Source: Actinomycetales bacterium (GTDB taxonomy: Bacteria; Actinomycetota; Actinomycetes; Actinomycetales; Microbacteriaceae). Taken from it: 51,734 bases of DNA. Below the pieces are notes generated by a model. It searched no databases. It had not been told where the DNA came from and was given only the letters and a program-made list of their open reading frames with translations. A program made the translations under genes and the position numbers. The stretch spans positions 1 to 51,734 of the forward strand of contig JAGWTM010000003.1 of NCBI GenBank assembly GCA_028868975.1, read 5' to 3'. Positions 1-11,627 of the stretch are shown here, in pieces; within the stretch, counting starts at the first letter, position 1, and every line of letters begins with the position of its first letter.

Positions 1-996
1 CTTCCTCGTCAATTTCAAAAAGTTCAAGACAAAGCGCTGCTCAATGCCATCGAGGCGGGGTTGGAATTAGTCGAGGCTGAACTCGCGATTGCGGTTACCA
101 ACAGCGACCAGATTGTCGACGCGGCATCGCGCCACCTGCTAGAGGCTGGCGGCAAGCGCGTCCGCCCAGTTTTGGTGCTATTGACTGCTCAACTCGGTGA
201 TGCCTCGCGAGAAGAAGTCATCAAGGCGGCCGTGGTCAGTGAACTGACTCACCTCGCGACTCTGTATCACGATGACGTCATGGATGATGCGCCGACTCGA
301 CGCGGGGTTCCGACCGCTCAAAAGATTTACGGCAACTCGGTTGCGATTCTCGCCGGTGATGTCTTGCTAGCCCGAGCATCACAGATCGGAGTCGACCTCG
401 GTGCCGAGTCGTTGAAGCTTCAGGCCGAGACGTTTGAACGGCTCTGCATCGGTCAGTTGCACGAAACGGTAGGACCGCAGGGTGATGAGGATCACCTCGC
501 GCACTACATCCAGGTGATGGCTGATAAGACGGGCTCTCTGCTTGCCTCGAGCGCGCTAATGGGAGTGATTCACTCGGGTGCGCCGGTCGAATATCGCGAA
601 CCAATTTCGCAGTTTGCTGAACGCATCGGCATCGCGTTTCAGCTAATCGATGACGTCATCGACATCAGTGCAGCCGGCCCATCGGGCAAAACTCCGGGCA
701 CCGACCTCCGCGCTGGCGTACCAACTCTGCCAACTTTGCTGTTGCAGAAAGCAGCGGATGCCGGTGATGCTGAGGCCGCCGATTTGCTGCAGTTCATCTC
801 GTCTGGGCTAGAGGAAGACGACAAGCTGGAGGAGGCCTTACGACGCCTTCGGCAACACCCGGTCGCCGCAGCAGCAGAAGCCGAGGCAAAGCGCTGGGCG
901 GCCAGTGCTGTGGAGGCTATTTCGGTGCTTCCTGATTCATCGGTCAAACGTGCTCTAGAGCAGTTTGCCGATGCAGTCGTGAACCGCGACAATTAA
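1..996 (+). CDS. Polyprenyl diphosphate synthase (5' end outside window)
   Basis: Condenses isopentenyl diphosphate units onto an allylic diphosphate to make the long prenyl chain for menaquinone or related lipids. The frame is open from base 1, and the residues before the TTG at 61 resemble the usual family N-terminus, so the gene is taken to start upstream of the window. Both Asp-rich motifs are present: HDDVMDD near 268-288 (first, FARM) and QLIDDVID near 640-663 (second, SARM), with GGKRVRP near the N-terminus. These bind the Mg-diphosphate substrates. Chain length cannot be read from sequence alone; heptaprenyl to nonaprenyl would be usual for actinobacterial menaquinone. The next gene follows after about 30 bases but is functionally unrelated. 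Confidence 0.9.
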   Translation, partial: LPRQFQKVQDKALLNAIEAGLELVEAELAIAVTNSDQIVDAASRHLLEAGGKRVRPVLVLLTAQLGDASREEVIKAAVVSELTHLATLYHDDVMDDAPTRRGVPTAQKIYGNSVAILAGDVLLARASQIGVDLGAESLKLQAETFERLCIGQLHETVGPQGDEDHLAHYIQVMADKTGSLLASSALMGVIHSGAPVEYREPISQFAERIGIAFQLIDDVIDISAAGPSGKTPGTDLRAGVPTLPTLLLQKAADAGDAEAADLLQFISSGLEEDDKLEEALRRLRQHPVAAAAEAEAKRWAASAVEAISVLPDSSVKRALEQFADAVVNRDN

Positions 997-1029
997 GAAC
1001 TTCAACTCAATTTGAGAGAGGAAGCGCGC

Positions 1030-3138
1030 GTGTCAAACACCGTTCACCTGAAGTCGGATGGCGTCTCGCTAATCATCGACACCTCGGCCGGCACTCCGGT
1101 AATCATCCACTGGGGGCGCGCTGTATCAGACGCTCAGCTCGACATCACATCGCAGCTTGAACCGACTCCGCACTGCGACTTCGATGAGCCTCAGCTGATC
1201 GGAATCTGGCGTGAAAATGCTCGGGGCTTTATTGGTGAACCAGCCCTTCGAGGTTCGCGCCTGGCCAGAGAGTGGTCGCACAAGTTCGATCTTCGTTCGA
1301 CCGAGGTCTCCGGTCAGAAGGCAACCTTCGTTTCGGTCGATGCCGAAGCTGAGCTGGAGGTCGTTGCCAAGTTTGAACTGACTGATCAGGGTGTACTCAA
1401 GGTCTCGCAATCGGTCACAAATCTCGGCCTAACCGAGTTCAACGTAGAAGCGCTCACGGCTTTTTTGCCCGTTCCCGATTACACCAAAGAGGTCCTCGAT
1501 TTTCACGGTCGATGGATGCGCGAACGTCAACCACAGCGCCAACCAATTCATGTTGGGCAGTGGGTGCGCGAGGGTCGCGAAGGTCGAACCGGACATGATT
1601 TCACCCTGATTCAATTCGCTCTGGCCGAAGGCGCGACATACGAACGCGGAGAGGCTTGGGGGCTCAGCTTGGCCTGGTCTGGCAATAACCGTCAGCTGGT
1701 CGAGCGCACTGCCATCGGTCGAACCTTCATGGCTGCCAACGAACTGCTTTTGCCGGGCGAGGTGGTTCTTGCCAGCGGCGAGACCTACCAGGCGCCAACT
1801 GTGGTCGCGGTCTACTCGGCCGCGGGTATCGACGGTGCCAGTGACCGCTTGCACCGCATGGTTCGCGCTCGCGCAACGCATCCGACCAATATTCGACCCA
1901 GACCGATCACCTTGAACGTCTGGGAGGCCGTGTATTTCGACCACAATTACGACAAGCTTGCCGAGTTGGCCGAAGCGGCAGCCAAGATTGGCGTCGAGCG
2001 ATTTGTGCTCGACGATGGCTGGTTCGGCGCCCGCCGTGACGATCGCGCGGGTTTGGGCGACTGGGTTGTCAGCGCCGATGTTTGGCCCGAGGGGCTAGGC
2101 AAGCTGGTCGATAAGGTCAAGTCAGAGGGCATGGAATTTGGTCTTTGGTTTGAAGGCGAGATGGTCAATGCCGACAGCGACCTGTTCCGCGCTCACCCGG
2201 ATTGGATCTTGCACTCCGGTGGTCGCATTCCGCCCGAGTTCCGCACTCAATTGGTGCTCGACTTGGCTCATCCCGGCGCCTACCAGCACGTATTTGATCA
2301 GGTGGATGCGATCCTCAGCAGCTACGACATCGCATACATCAAGTGGGATCACAATCGTGTTTTGACCGAGGCTTCTCACCTGGGGCAGGCCGCGGTGCGA
2401 AAGCAAGTGCTTGCGATCTATCGCATGTTTGACGAACTCAAAGCGGCTCACCCGGGTCTCGAGATTGAAAGTTGCGCCTCGGGCGGTGGCCGAATCGACC
2501 TAGGCATGATCGAGCACGCAGACCGTTTTTGGACCAGTGACAATAACGATGCTCTCGAGCGCCAGAGCATCAACCGCTACACCTCAATCGTCATCCCGCC
2601 CGAATTGCTCGGCACCCACATTGGCCCGACCAAGGCGCACTCAACCGGCCGCACTCACTCCCACACCTTCCGCGCGATCACAGCGCTATGGGGTCACGCG
2701 GGTCTCGAGTGGGACCTCACCGAGGCGAGCGAGGATGAGCTCGCGCTGCTAAAGAGTTGGGCCGATTACTACAAGGCCAACCGCCACCTTTTGCACAGTG
2801 GCCGCACAGTTCGAGGTGACCAAACCGAAACCGAATCGCAAACCTACGGTGTGGTTGCCCGCGACGGCTCCCAAGCGATTTACATGTATGCGGCTCTGCG
2901 ACCCAGCGAATTCAGTCGTCCGGCTAACATTCGGTTGACCGGTCTTGACGCCGAAGCTACCTACGAGGTGAAGCTGGTTGAACCGGCGGGTGCTGCGAAT
3001 GCCATGCAAATGCTGCCACCGAAGTGGTACTCGGGTGTTCGACTTTCGGGTGGGTTGCTCGCCTCGCTGGGTTTGCGAGCTCCTGTGCTTCGTCCTGAGC
3101 AGGCAATTCTGATCGAGGCAAAGCGCATAATCGAATAG
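1030..3138 (+). CDS. Alpha-galactosidase, glycoside hydrolase family 36
   Basis: Hydrolyses terminal alpha-1,6-galactosyl residues from melibiose or raffinose-type sugars. It is about 702 residues, the normal size for a single-subunit GH36 enzyme. The N-terminal beta-sandwich is followed by a TIM barrel with DDGWFGAR, the nucleophile motif KWDHNR (Asp about residue 440), CASGGGRID, and the acid/base motif WTSDNND (Asp about 504). There is no signal peptide, so it acts in the cytoplasm on imported sugar. GTG at 1030 is chosen over TTG at 1012 because a GAGAGAGGA ribosome site at about 1014-1022 is correctly spaced. The stop overlaps the start of the MFS gene by one base (TAGTG), so the two are translationally coupled and the transporter probably brings in the substrate. 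Confidence 0.9.
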   Translation: MSNTVHLKSDGVSLIIDTSAGTPVIIHWGRAVSDAQLDITSQLEPTPHCDFDEPQLIGIWRENARGFIGEPALRGSRLAREWSHKFDLRSTEVSGQKATFVSVDAEAELEVVAKFELTDQGVLKVSQSVTNLGLTEFNVEALTAFLPVPDYTKEVLDFHGRWMRERQPQRQPIHVGQWVREGREGRTGHDFTLIQFALAEGATYERGEAWGLSLAWSGNNRQLVERTAIGRTFMAANELLLPGEVVLASGETYQAPTVVAVYSAAGIDGASDRLHRMVRARATHPTNIRPRPITLNVWEAVYFDHNYDKLAELAEAAAKIGVERFVLDDGWFGARRDDRAGLGDWVVSADVWPEGLGKLVDKVKSEGMEFGLWFEGEMVNADSDLFRAHPDWILHSGGRIPPEFRTQLVLDLAHPGAYQHVFDQVDAILSSYDIAYIKWDHNRVLTEASHLGQAAVRKQVLAIYRMFDELKAAHPGLEIESCASGGGRIDLGMIEHADRFWTSDNNDALERQSINRYTSIVIPPELLGTHIGPTKAHSTGRTHSHTFRAITALWGHAGLEWDLTEASEDELALLKSWADYYKANRHLLHSGRTVRGDQTETESQTYGVVARDGSQAIYMYAALRPSEFSRPANIRLTGLDAEATYEVKLVEPAGAANAMQMLPPKWYSGVRLSGGLLASLGLRAPVLRPEQAILIEAKRIIE

Positions 3139-4388
3139 TGATTTCTGCAGCGCGGTCGAGTACCGTTCAAAAAGCCCTGTTTGCCATTTTCTTCTCGCAG
3201 GGATTTTTGTTCACCTCGATCATTCCGCGCATTCCAGAATTCATCGAGCGCATCCACGTGGATTTTGCTCAGTGGGGACTGATCACGGGTTTTGCCGGAC
3301 TCGGGTCGCTCCTAGGACTAACTCAGACCACACGTCTGGTTGCGCGTTTCGGCACTCGAAAACTCAATCGACTCACCGCGCTCCTGCTGGCTGCGGTGAC
3401 TTTGACGTTCCCCTACATTCACAGCGGTTGGCTTTGGTTCGTGGCCAACTTCGCCTATGGACTCATCGGTTCGGTTTTCAACATTTCGCTGAATGCGCAA
3501 GCCGTTGCCGTTCAAAAGTTAGTAAATCGCGTCATCCTCGGGCGCTATCACGCTGCCTGGGCCATCGGCGCCGCCAGTTCAGCTGCGTTGAGTGGGCTGT
3601 TTGCTGGCTTCATGCCGCTCGAACTGCACTACCTGATTGTGCCGGTGGCCGTCGCCGCCACTCTGCTCATCGCCGGTCGCAACCTGCTGTTCCCGGCGGA
3701 GGAGGCCTCGGTCGAAACCAAGGTTCACTCGAAACGCATACCGTTCTTTAAATCACCAAAGTATGTGTGGCTGCTAACCGCGGGACTCTTCGCCGGAATG
3801 TTCCCGGAACTTGTAATGATGGATTGGTCAGCCGTCTTCGCGAAGACCACCCTGCACGTCGACCCGACTCTGGGCGCCGTGCCATACACGGTCTTCACCG
3901 CGGCAATGATTGTCGGGCGTCTCAGCATTGGTCGATTGACCAAAGCTTTTCACTTCAGCGATCTTTCGAAGTGGGGCGGAATTATCGGATCTGCGGCCAT
4001 GCTTGCGGGCCTGTTGATTGGCCCACCTATCGCCGAACATCAACCGGTGCTCGCACTGATTGTGACTAGTTCGTTTTGGGCGGTTGCCGGTCTCGGTGTT
4101 GCACCGATGGTGCCGTCGTTCCTGAGCGCTGGCGGTCACGTCAAGGGCATGAATACAGCTGCGGTGCTGTCACGCATGAGTCTGACCAACTCGATAATCG
4201 TGATGCTCGCGAAGTATGTCATGGGTGCGCTCGCCCAAGGGGTTGGCCTGGGAATCGCGCTGATCTTTCCGATCGCATCATTCTTCTGTGCCGGGTTGCT
4301 GGCAGGTGAAGTTGCTAAACGAGCCAAACGAAAGGATGCGCTTGCGAATGCCTTCCCGCCAACCGGTCCGATGGCGGTTGTTGACTAG
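3138..4388 (+). CDS. MFS permease, probably for an oligosaccharide or related small solute
   Basis: This is a 416-residue integral membrane protein with about twelve hydrophobic segments, typical of the major facilitator superfamily. The loop after the second segment carries an RFGTRKLNR stretch resembling the MFS motif A. It starts at GTG 3138, overlapping the alpha-galactosidase stop by one base, which suggests coupled expression and a role in galactoside uptake; the substrate is inferred only from this. The gene ends in CTAG, and the convergent yajQ-like gene ends in the same four bases (4385-4388), so the two stop codons overlap on opposite strands. No terminator hairpin was seen at this junction. 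Confidence 0.8.
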   Translation: MISAARSSTVQKALFAIFFSQGFLFTSIIPRIPEFIERIHVDFAQWGLITGFAGLGSLLGLTQTTRLVARFGTRKLNRLTALLLAAVTLTFPYIHSGWLWFVANFAYGLIGSVFNISLNAQAVAVQKLVNRVILGRYHAAWAIGAASSAALSGLFAGFMPLELHYLIVPVAVAATLLIAGRNLLFPAEEASVETKVHSKRIPFFKSPKYVWLLTAGLFAGMFPELVMMDWSAVFAKTTLHVDPTLGAVPYTVFTAAMIVGRLSIGRLTKAFHFSDLSKWGGIIGSAAMLAGLLIGPPIAEHQPVLALIVTSSFWAVAGLGVAPMVPSFLSAGGHVKGMNTAAVLSRMSLTNSIIVMLAKYVMGALAQGVGLGIALIFPIASFFCAGLLAGEVAKRAKRKDALANAFPPTGPMAVVD

Positions 4389-4873
4389 CGGTAATTAGTG
4401 AACTGAAGGTCGATTTCGAGATCTTTGCCTTTGAGCAGCGCGATCACGTCCTGCAGGTCGTCGCGGCTCTTCGAGCTGACGCGAAGTTCGTCACCCTGAA
4501 TTTGAGCCTTGACACTCTTCGGGCCTTCGTCGCGAATGATCTTCGAGATCTTTTTAGCCTGGTCCTGCTCGATTCCCTGCTTCAGGGTCGCTTCAATCTT
4601 GTAATCCTTGCCGGACGCGTATGGCTTGCCGGCGTCGAGGCTTTTCAACGAGATGCCGCGCTTGACCAGCTTTGACTGGAACACATCCAGCACAGCCTTG
4701 ACTCGATCTTCTGAGTTGGCGGTCATCAGGATCTTCTCGCCAGACCACTCGACCGATGCGCCAACGCCCTTGAAGTCGTAGCGAGATTCGATCTCTTTTT
4801 GAGCCTGGGTGAGGGCGTTAGACGCCTCCATTTTGTCTACTTTGCTAACGATGTCGAATGATGAATCAGCCAT
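4385..4873 (-). CDS. yajQ: YajQ family nucleotide-binding protein
   Basis: This is a 162-residue member of the YajQ (UPF0234) family, small cytosolic proteins with two ferredoxin-like domains; some members bind cyclic di-GMP or other nucleotides. The N-terminus [10 protein letters not shown], followed by [10 protein letters not shown], and the C-terminus [12 protein letters not shown] are the family hallmarks. The start is ATG at 4873, not the longer upstream frame, because MADSSFD is the conserved N-terminus. It lies about 10 bases downstream of the LacI regulator on the same strand and is probably co-transcribed with it. Its physiological role in actinobacteria is not established. Confidence 0.92.
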   Translation of the reverse strand: MADSSFDIVSKVDKMEASNALTQAQKEIESRYDFKGVGASVEWSGEKILMTANSEDRVKAVLDVFQSKLVKRGISLKSLDAGKPYASGKDYKIEATLKQGIEQDQAKKISKIIRDEGPKSVKAQIQGDELRVSSKSRDDLQDVIALLKGKDLEIDLQFTNYR

Positions 4874-4883
4874 GGCAAAGAGT

Positions 4884-5918
4884 CTAACGCGCGCCCGCGG
4901 CGGGTCGAGCGGTGCTCGAGCGCACGACCAAGTGCACCGGCCACTCAAGATCTTCGGTGACGTTGACGTGCTCTTCGAGTCGCGGGTCCTCTAGTAGCTC
5001 GAGAAGACGTTTGGCGCTTGCGATGCCCTGCTGACGGACCTGCTGGTCAATTGTGCTGAGCTCAAAGAAGGCTGACATGTCGTGATTGTCGATGCCGATG
5101 ACCGAGATGTCTTCGGGAACGCGAAGACCTAAATCTTTGGCGGCCATGATGGCGCCGAAGGCCATTTCGTCGCAGGCGCAGAAGATGGCCGTTGGTGCGT
5201 CTCGAGGGTCGCCGAGAAGCTGCTTTGCCTCGTAATAGCCACTCTGAATCGTGTAGTCGCCGTAGGCAACCCACTGCGTCTTTGAACTGAGACCAGCCGT
5301 GTGCAGAGCCTCAACGTAGCCGTTTTTGCGAAGGTCGTGCTGGCGGAATTCTCGGTCCGAGCCTTCAGTGCCACCGATGAAAGCGATACGGCGGTGACCG
5401 AGCGCAATCAGGTGCTCAGTTGCCAGGCGTGCGGCTTTAGTGTCATCCATCACAAAGGTGCGGGCGCCCTCGAGTTTTCCACCCACGCCAACGATTGGCT
5501 TGCCCATTCGAGTCAGCTGCTCGAGCTCCGACTGTGATGGAGCAACTGCGGCGGTGAACACCGCATCCACTCGCTTGCGCAGCAGAAGGTCATTGAAGAT
5601 CTTGTCGCGCTGGCCCTGGCCGCCACTGAGGTTGTAAAGCGTCAGGTCGTAGCCGGCCTCAATCAGAGTCGTTTCAACCGCTTCCAGAATTGTTGAAAAA
5701 AACCAGCGGTCGATGTAAGGCATTACAACGCCGATGTTGCGATTGCGACCCGTTGCCAGGGTGTATGCGGTGTGCGACGCCACGTAGCCCAACTCGGCGG
5801 CTGCCGCCTCGACTCGAGCTCGCGCTTTTGCAGAAACGTGCTCCTTGCCGCTCAGTGCGCGTGAAACAGTTGCAGTCGAAACGCCTGCAAGTCTTGCAAC
5901 ATCTTCAATTCCGGCCAT
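4884..5918 (-). CDS. LacI-family repressor, probable regulator of the alpha-glucoside genes
   Basis: The protein has 344 residues with the standard LacI layout. An N-terminal helix-turn-helix ([19 protein letters not shown], residues about 5-23) and a hinge helix ([13 protein letters not shown]) precede a periplasmic-binding-type effector domain with [16 protein letters not shown] and [15 protein letters not shown] 14-bp operator-like palindrome lies at 5945-5958, just upstream of its start, and the same motif recurs in the malE and GH13 control regions at 24.25, 24.42 and 28.55 kb. I infer that it represses those genes and itself, with maltose or a related sugar as inducer. Nothing links it to the alpha-galactosidase, which has no copy of the motif in front of it. 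Confidence 0.88.
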   Translation of the reverse strand: MAGIEDVARLAGVSTATVSRALSGKEHVSAKARARVEAAAAELGYVASHTAYTLATGRNRNIGVVMPYIDRWFFSTILEAVETTLIEAGYDLTLYNLSGGQGQRDKIFNDLLLRKRVDAVFTAAVAPSQSELEQLTRMGKPIVGVGGKLEGARTFVMDDTKAARLATEHLIALGHRRIAFIGGTEGSDREFRQHDLRKNGYVEALHTAGLSSKTQWVAYGDYTIQSGYYEAKQLLGDPRDAPTAIFCACDEMAFGAIMAAKDLGLRVPEDISVIGIDNHDMSAFFELSTIDQQVRQQGIASAKRLLELLEDPRLEEHVNVTEDLEWPVHLVVRSSTARPAAGAR

Positions 5919-5944
5919 GATTTCCTGTAATTTTCTGCAAAAAC

Positions 5945-5958
5945 TGTAAGGGTTTACA
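5945..5958. promoter_or_regulatory. LacI-type operator, probable autoregulation site
   Basis: TGTAAGGGTTTACA matches the palindrome TGTAAGCGCTTACA at 12 of 14 positions. It sits 27 bases upstream of the LacI start codon, where a bound repressor would block its own promoter. The motif match to 24415-24428 links this regulator to the maltose block. A second TGTAA half-site lies at about 5925. Confidence 0.6.
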
Positions 5959-6068
5959 ACTTACCCCGCTTTTTGCACTGGAACAACGGCCGATACCAAA
6001 GGGTTAACCGGCCAGCGATTTTCGACTAAACTGTTCCGAGTGCCAGAATGCCTTGCGTTCGACACAAT

Positions 6069-6150
6069 GGCTAGTTACCCAAGCGGCCAAAGGGATCTGA
6101 CTGTAAATCAGCCGGCTCAGCCTTCGGGGGTTCGAATCCCTCACTAGCCA
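6069..6150 (+). tRNA. tRNA-Tyr (anticodon GTA)
   Basis: The acceptor arms GGCTAGT (6069-6075) and ACTAGCC (6143-6149) pair fully. The anticodon loop CTGTAAA gives GTA. The variable region is long (class II), as expected for bacterial tRNA-Tyr, and the T loop reads GGTTCGAATCC. CCA is not encoded. A strong terminator follows directly. Confidence 0.95.
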
Positions 6151-6152
6151 CG

Positions 6153-6181
6153 AAAACCCACCTCTCCACAGGTGGGTTTTT
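6153..6181 (+). terminator. Intrinsic terminator after tRNA-Tyr
   Basis: AAAACCCACCT (6153-6163) pairs with AGGTGGGTTTT (6170-6180) across a six-base loop and is followed by a T-rich tract. Confidence 0.88.
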
Positions 6182-6251
6182 GCTTAACCTGCCGTAATCT
6201 TTCGCGGGCAAAACATTGGTTTCGCTAACCTCACCGAGGAAAGGTTTCTCA

Positions 6252-7166
6252 ATGAACAAGCTCAAATTTGCCTCGGTCGTCGCGCTGTTTTCTCTAGCTG
6301 CGACCGCCCTCACCGGCTGTGCCCAGTCCCCAAGCTCAAACGCCGCGCCTACCGCTAGCGCATCAAGCAAAGTGGACGCCAAGGCAGCGGCTCTGCTCCC
6401 TGAGAAATACAAGAAAACTGGTTTGACCGCTGGCTCCGAAATTCCTTACGCACCGATGGAATTCTTTGACGAAAACAACCAGCCGATCGGTTTCGAGGTT
6501 GACCTGATCGCTGCCGTCAGCGAAAAACTAGGTGTTCCGATTGCATTCCAGGAACAGTCCTTCGATGCATTGATTCCGGCACTTCAGTCGGGCAAACACG
6601 ATCTTGCTGTGTCCTCGATGAGCGACACCGTCGAGCGGCAGAAAGTGCTTGACTTTGTTGACTACTTCAACGGTGGCGCAAGCCTGATTGTCAATAAGGG
6701 CAATACCGATGGCGTGACCGGTCTAGCTTCACTGTGTGGCAAGCCAGTTGCTGCGGAGGCTGCGAGCTGGGAGGTCGATGTCCTGGCAAGTGCCGCAAAG
6801 GACTGCGTCGCGGCAGGAAAGCCTGAGATCGTGACGAAAGTGTTCCCTAGTAACGTCGCTGCGCAATCGGCCCTCCGTGCCGGCAACGTCGCTGCGTATC
6901 TAAGTGACTCGCAGGCTGCTGCCTACACCGCGAAGGTTGCTGGAGGCGGAAAGTACTTTGACCTCGTCGTCGACCCGGCCAATCCAAACGGCTACGAGTC
7001 TGGACTGATTGGTGTCGGTATCTTGAAGGCCAACACCGGCCTGCGCGACGCGGTTGCTGCGGCCCTGCAGTCAATCTTCGATGATGGCACCTACCAGCGC
7101 CTCCTCACCAAATGGAACCTGAACTCGTTCGCGGTCGCTAGCCCATCCATCAACGGAACCAAGTGA
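6252..7166 (+). CDS. Amino-acid-type ABC substrate-binding lipoprotein (SBP family 3)
   Basis: This 304-residue protein has a lipoprotein signal peptide (MNKLKFASVVALFSLAATAL with lipobox LTGC), so it should be anchored outside the membrane. The mature part has the family-3 signatures (GFEVDLIAAVSEKLG, IPALQSGKHDLAVSSMSDT, ERQKVLDFVDYF) of proteins that bind polar amino acids such as glutamine or cystine. ATG 6252 follows GAGGAAAGG and is preferred over the longer frame from 6216. No permease or ATPase gene is adjacent. The gene overlaps the homocysteine S-methyltransferase start by four bases (GTGA), so the ligand may be a sulfur amino acid such as S-methylmethionine; this is inference from context. 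Confidence 0.88.
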   Translation: MNKLKFASVVALFSLAATALTGCAQSPSSNAAPTASASSKVDAKAAALLPEKYKKTGLTAGSEIPYAPMEFFDENNQPIGFEVDLIAAVSEKLGVPIAFQEQSFDALIPALQSGKHDLAVSSMSDTVERQKVLDFVDYFNGGASLIVNKGNTDGVTGLASLCGKPVAAEAASWEVDVLASAAKDCVAAGKPEIVTKVFPSNVAAQSALRAGNVAAYLSDSQAAAYTAKVAGGGKYFDLVVDPANPNGYESGLIGVGILKANTGLRDAVAAALQSIFDDGTYQRLLTKWNLNSFAVASPSINGTK

Positions 7167-8044
7167 CTCAAACCAGATTTCACCTCATTGACGGCGGGCT
7201 CTCGACCGAGCTCACTCGATTAGGTGCCGACCTGTCCGGTGAGTTGTGGACCGGGAGGGTGTTGCTCGAGGATGCGAGCCTGGTTGAGCAGGCGCATCGA
7301 AACTTCGCTGAGGCGGGGGCGACCGTGGTGATCAGTTCGAGTTACCAGTTGAGTCGCCAAGGCTTTGAAGAGATCGGTCTGACTGCGAGCGATGCGCGAA
7401 CAGCCTTGCTCAACAGCGTCGCTGTTGCGCGCAGGGCGGTGGCCGGAACGCAGGCAAAGGTCGCGGCAAGTGTTGGCCCTTTCGGAGCGGTCTTGCATGA
7501 CGGCTCGGAATACCGTGGCGATTACGAGGTTGATCAGGCTTTTCTCGAGCACTTCCACGCCGAGCGTCTGGCAGTCCTGCTCGAAGCTGAACCAGACTAT
7601 TTAGCCGTCGAAACTATCCCGAATGTGGTTGAGGCGCGAGCGCTCGCCAAGGTGCTTAGCGAAGTGAAAATCCCTACCTGGGTCTCCTTTACCGCCGCCA
7701 CCGAGGCTGACCTTTGGTCGGGTGAACCAATCGCCGAAGCCGCGGCTGCAGTTGCCCAGCTCGAAAACCTGATCGCAATCGGAGTCAATTGCGTGGCTCC
7801 CGATTTAGTTACGGGACTCCTGCGAAACATCGGCACGGTGACTGACAGCCCAAAGATCGCATACCCGAACGGTGGACGTGTTTGGGATTCGGCGCTTGGT
7901 GAATGGAGTGGGCAGGCACCTAGGCCAGTGATCGAATACTTACCCGAATGGCTGGACGCCGGAGCCGCTTGGATTGGCGGTTGCTGTGAGACTAGTTCGA
8001 CCGACATCCACACGCTCGCCAGCGTCGCTCTGGGCGATGGGTAA
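7163..8044 (+). CDS. mmuM: Homocysteine S-methyltransferase
   Basis: Transfers a methyl group from S-methylmethionine or S-adenosylmethionine to homocysteine, giving methionine. It has 293 residues with no cobalamin domain, the size of MmuM/YagD-type enzymes. The zinc ligands are visible: Cys in GVNCVAP and the Cys pair in GGCCET near the C-terminus. The N-terminal LIDGGLSTEL and ETIPNVVEA are also typical. It starts at GTG 7163 inside the stop of the binding-protein gene, so the two are translationally coupled. In other bacteria mmuM is usually paired with an S-methylmethionine permease; here only a binding protein accompanies it. Confidence 0.9.
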   Translation: MTQTRFHLIDGGLSTELTRLGADLSGELWTGRVLLEDASLVEQAHRNFAEAGATVVISSSYQLSRQGFEEIGLTASDARTALLNSVAVARRAVAGTQAKVAASVGPFGAVLHDGSEYRGDYEVDQAFLEHFHAERLAVLLEAEPDYLAVETIPNVVEARALAKVLSEVKIPTWVSFTAATEADLWSGEPIAEAAAAVAQLENLIAIGVNCVAPDLVTGLLRNIGTVTDSPKIAYPNGGRVWDSALGEWSGQAPRPVIEYLPEWLDAGAAWIGGCCETSSTDIHTLASVALGDG

Positions 8045-8076
8045 AGCTCGTCGAACTGCCCAAGAAGGTAGGCTGA

Positions 8077-10335
<2,259 letters not shown>

Positions 10336-10349
10336 CTCGCACGAAGTAG

Positions 10350-10377
10350 AAGGGATGCGCCGAGGCGCATCCCTTTT
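10350..10377 (+). terminator. Intrinsic terminator after icd
   Basis: GGGATGCGC (10352-10360) pairs with GCGCATCCC (10365-10373) across a CGAG loop, followed by TTTT. Confidence 0.88.
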
Positions 10378-10499
10378 GCTTTGCGCGTTCGTATCGCGGT
10401 CTGCGCACCCGGCGCTCTTGAAAATTACTTTGCCAAAACGAAATGCCGACGCAAACGCGCGTTCACGCTAGAGCGCTATTTTGCATCTGGAGGAATCGA

Positions 10500-11627
10500 A
10501 TGAAGCAACGGGTCATTATTGTCGGCGGTGGTGTTATCGGCACCATGCATGCCTGGCGGTGCATCGAGCGTGGTCTAGAGGTTGTGCATCTGGAAAGAGA
10601 TCCGATGCCGACGATGGCTTCGGTCCGCAATTTCGGGTTAGTTTGGGTAGGCGGGCGTCGGGCCGGCCATGAGCTAGAGGTAGCGTTACAGGCTCGTCAG
10701 CTTTGGGCTGATTTGGCACAGGCAAACCAGAAACTTAGTTTTCGCGCCAACGGGTCACTAACCATTGCCCGGACTTCTGAGGAACTCAAAGTACTGGAGC
10801 AGAGCATGGACCTGCCCGATGCTGACGCTCGAGGCTGGGAGCTGCTCTCTGCGTCGCAAGCGCGCAAGCTCAACCCAGCGCTTGACGGCGAATTTAGAGC
10901 AGCACTGCACTGCCGTTTGGATGCGGCCGTTGAACCAGGCAGCGTGCTCACCAGCATCCGAGACTACCTCTCGCTCACCGACGCATACACGTGGATGCCA
11001 AGCACCGATGTGCTTGAGGTCAAGGAGACCGCCGAAGGTGTTTCTGCTGTCGCTTCGGATGAGGCCATCATCCACGGCGATTTCGCGATTGTTTGCCCGG
11101 GAGCAGACCACACGGGGCTATTTGCCGGAGAGTTTGAAGCGGCGCCTCTGCGACGAGTGCGTCTGCAAATGTTCAGCACCATGCCACTCGGGGTAGATTT
11201 GACCACCTCGATTGCCGACGGTGATTCTTTGCGTTACTACCCCGCTTATGAGGTTCCAGCACTAGCTGAATTGCCGCCTCAGCATCCGGTTGCCGAGGCC
11301 GCCAAAATGCAACTGCTCATGGTTCAGCGAACCGACGGCAGCCTGACAATCGGAGACACTCACGAATACGATGAACCATTTGACTTTGCTCTTCGCGAGC
11401 CCGAGTATGACTATCTCATCCAAGTGGCGGAGGGAATCCTGGGCAGGCGTTTGCCGAAAGTAGCCCGGCGCTGGTCCGGTGTTTACTCTCAGCGAACCGA
11501 CGGCGCGGTGTGTGAACGGCAATTTGTGGGCAAGAGAATTGCGTTGGTTACCGGGCCCGGTGGCCGAGGCAATTCACTGGCACCGGCAATCGCCGAAAAC
11601 ACTCTCGATGATTGGGGCATCCTTTGA
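10500..11627 (+). CDS. FAD-dependent amine oxidoreductase of the phosphonate-associated (HpnW-like) clade
   Basis: This is a 375-residue DAO-fold flavoprotein, related to glycine and sarcosine oxidases. The FAD dinucleotide motif VIIVGGGVIG (residues 5-14) opens the protein, and VRNFGLVWVGGR is typical of the clade catalogued as TIGR03364, which sits beside phosphonatase-like hydrolases. The C-terminal part has YSQRTDGAV and VTGPGGRGNSLAPAIAE. The likely reaction is oxidation of an aminophosphonate (for example N-methylated or hydroxylated 2-aminoethylphosphonate) to phosphonoacetaldehyde or a close analogue. ATG 10500 follows GGAGGA and replaces the longer frame from 10443. The stop overlaps the HAD gene start. 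Substrate identity is inferred from context. Confidence 0.82.
   Translation: MKQRVIIVGGGVIGTMHAWRCIERGLEVVHLERDPMPTMASVRNFGLVWVGGRRAGHELEVALQARQLWADLAQANQKLSFRANGSLTIARTSEELKVLEQSMDLPDADARGWELLSASQARKLNPALDGEFRAALHCRLDAAVEPGSVLTSIRDYLSLTDAYTWMPSTDVLEVKETAEGVSAVASDEAIIHGDFAIVCPGADHTGLFAGEFEAAPLRRVRLQMFSTMPLGVDLTTSIADGDSLRYYPAYEVPALAELPPQHPVAEAAKMQLLMVQRTDGSLTIGDTHEYDEPFDFALREPEYDYLIQVAEGILGRRLPKVARRWSGVYSQRTDGAVCERQFVGKRIALVTGPGGRGNSLAPAIAENTLDDWGIL

Noticed and set aside
7220-7558. Antisense ORF inside the homocysteine S-methyltransferase gene
   Set aside because: It is a frame shadow of a well-supported gene, with no ribosome site or recognisable motif; the same applies to the other antisense frames of this kind.
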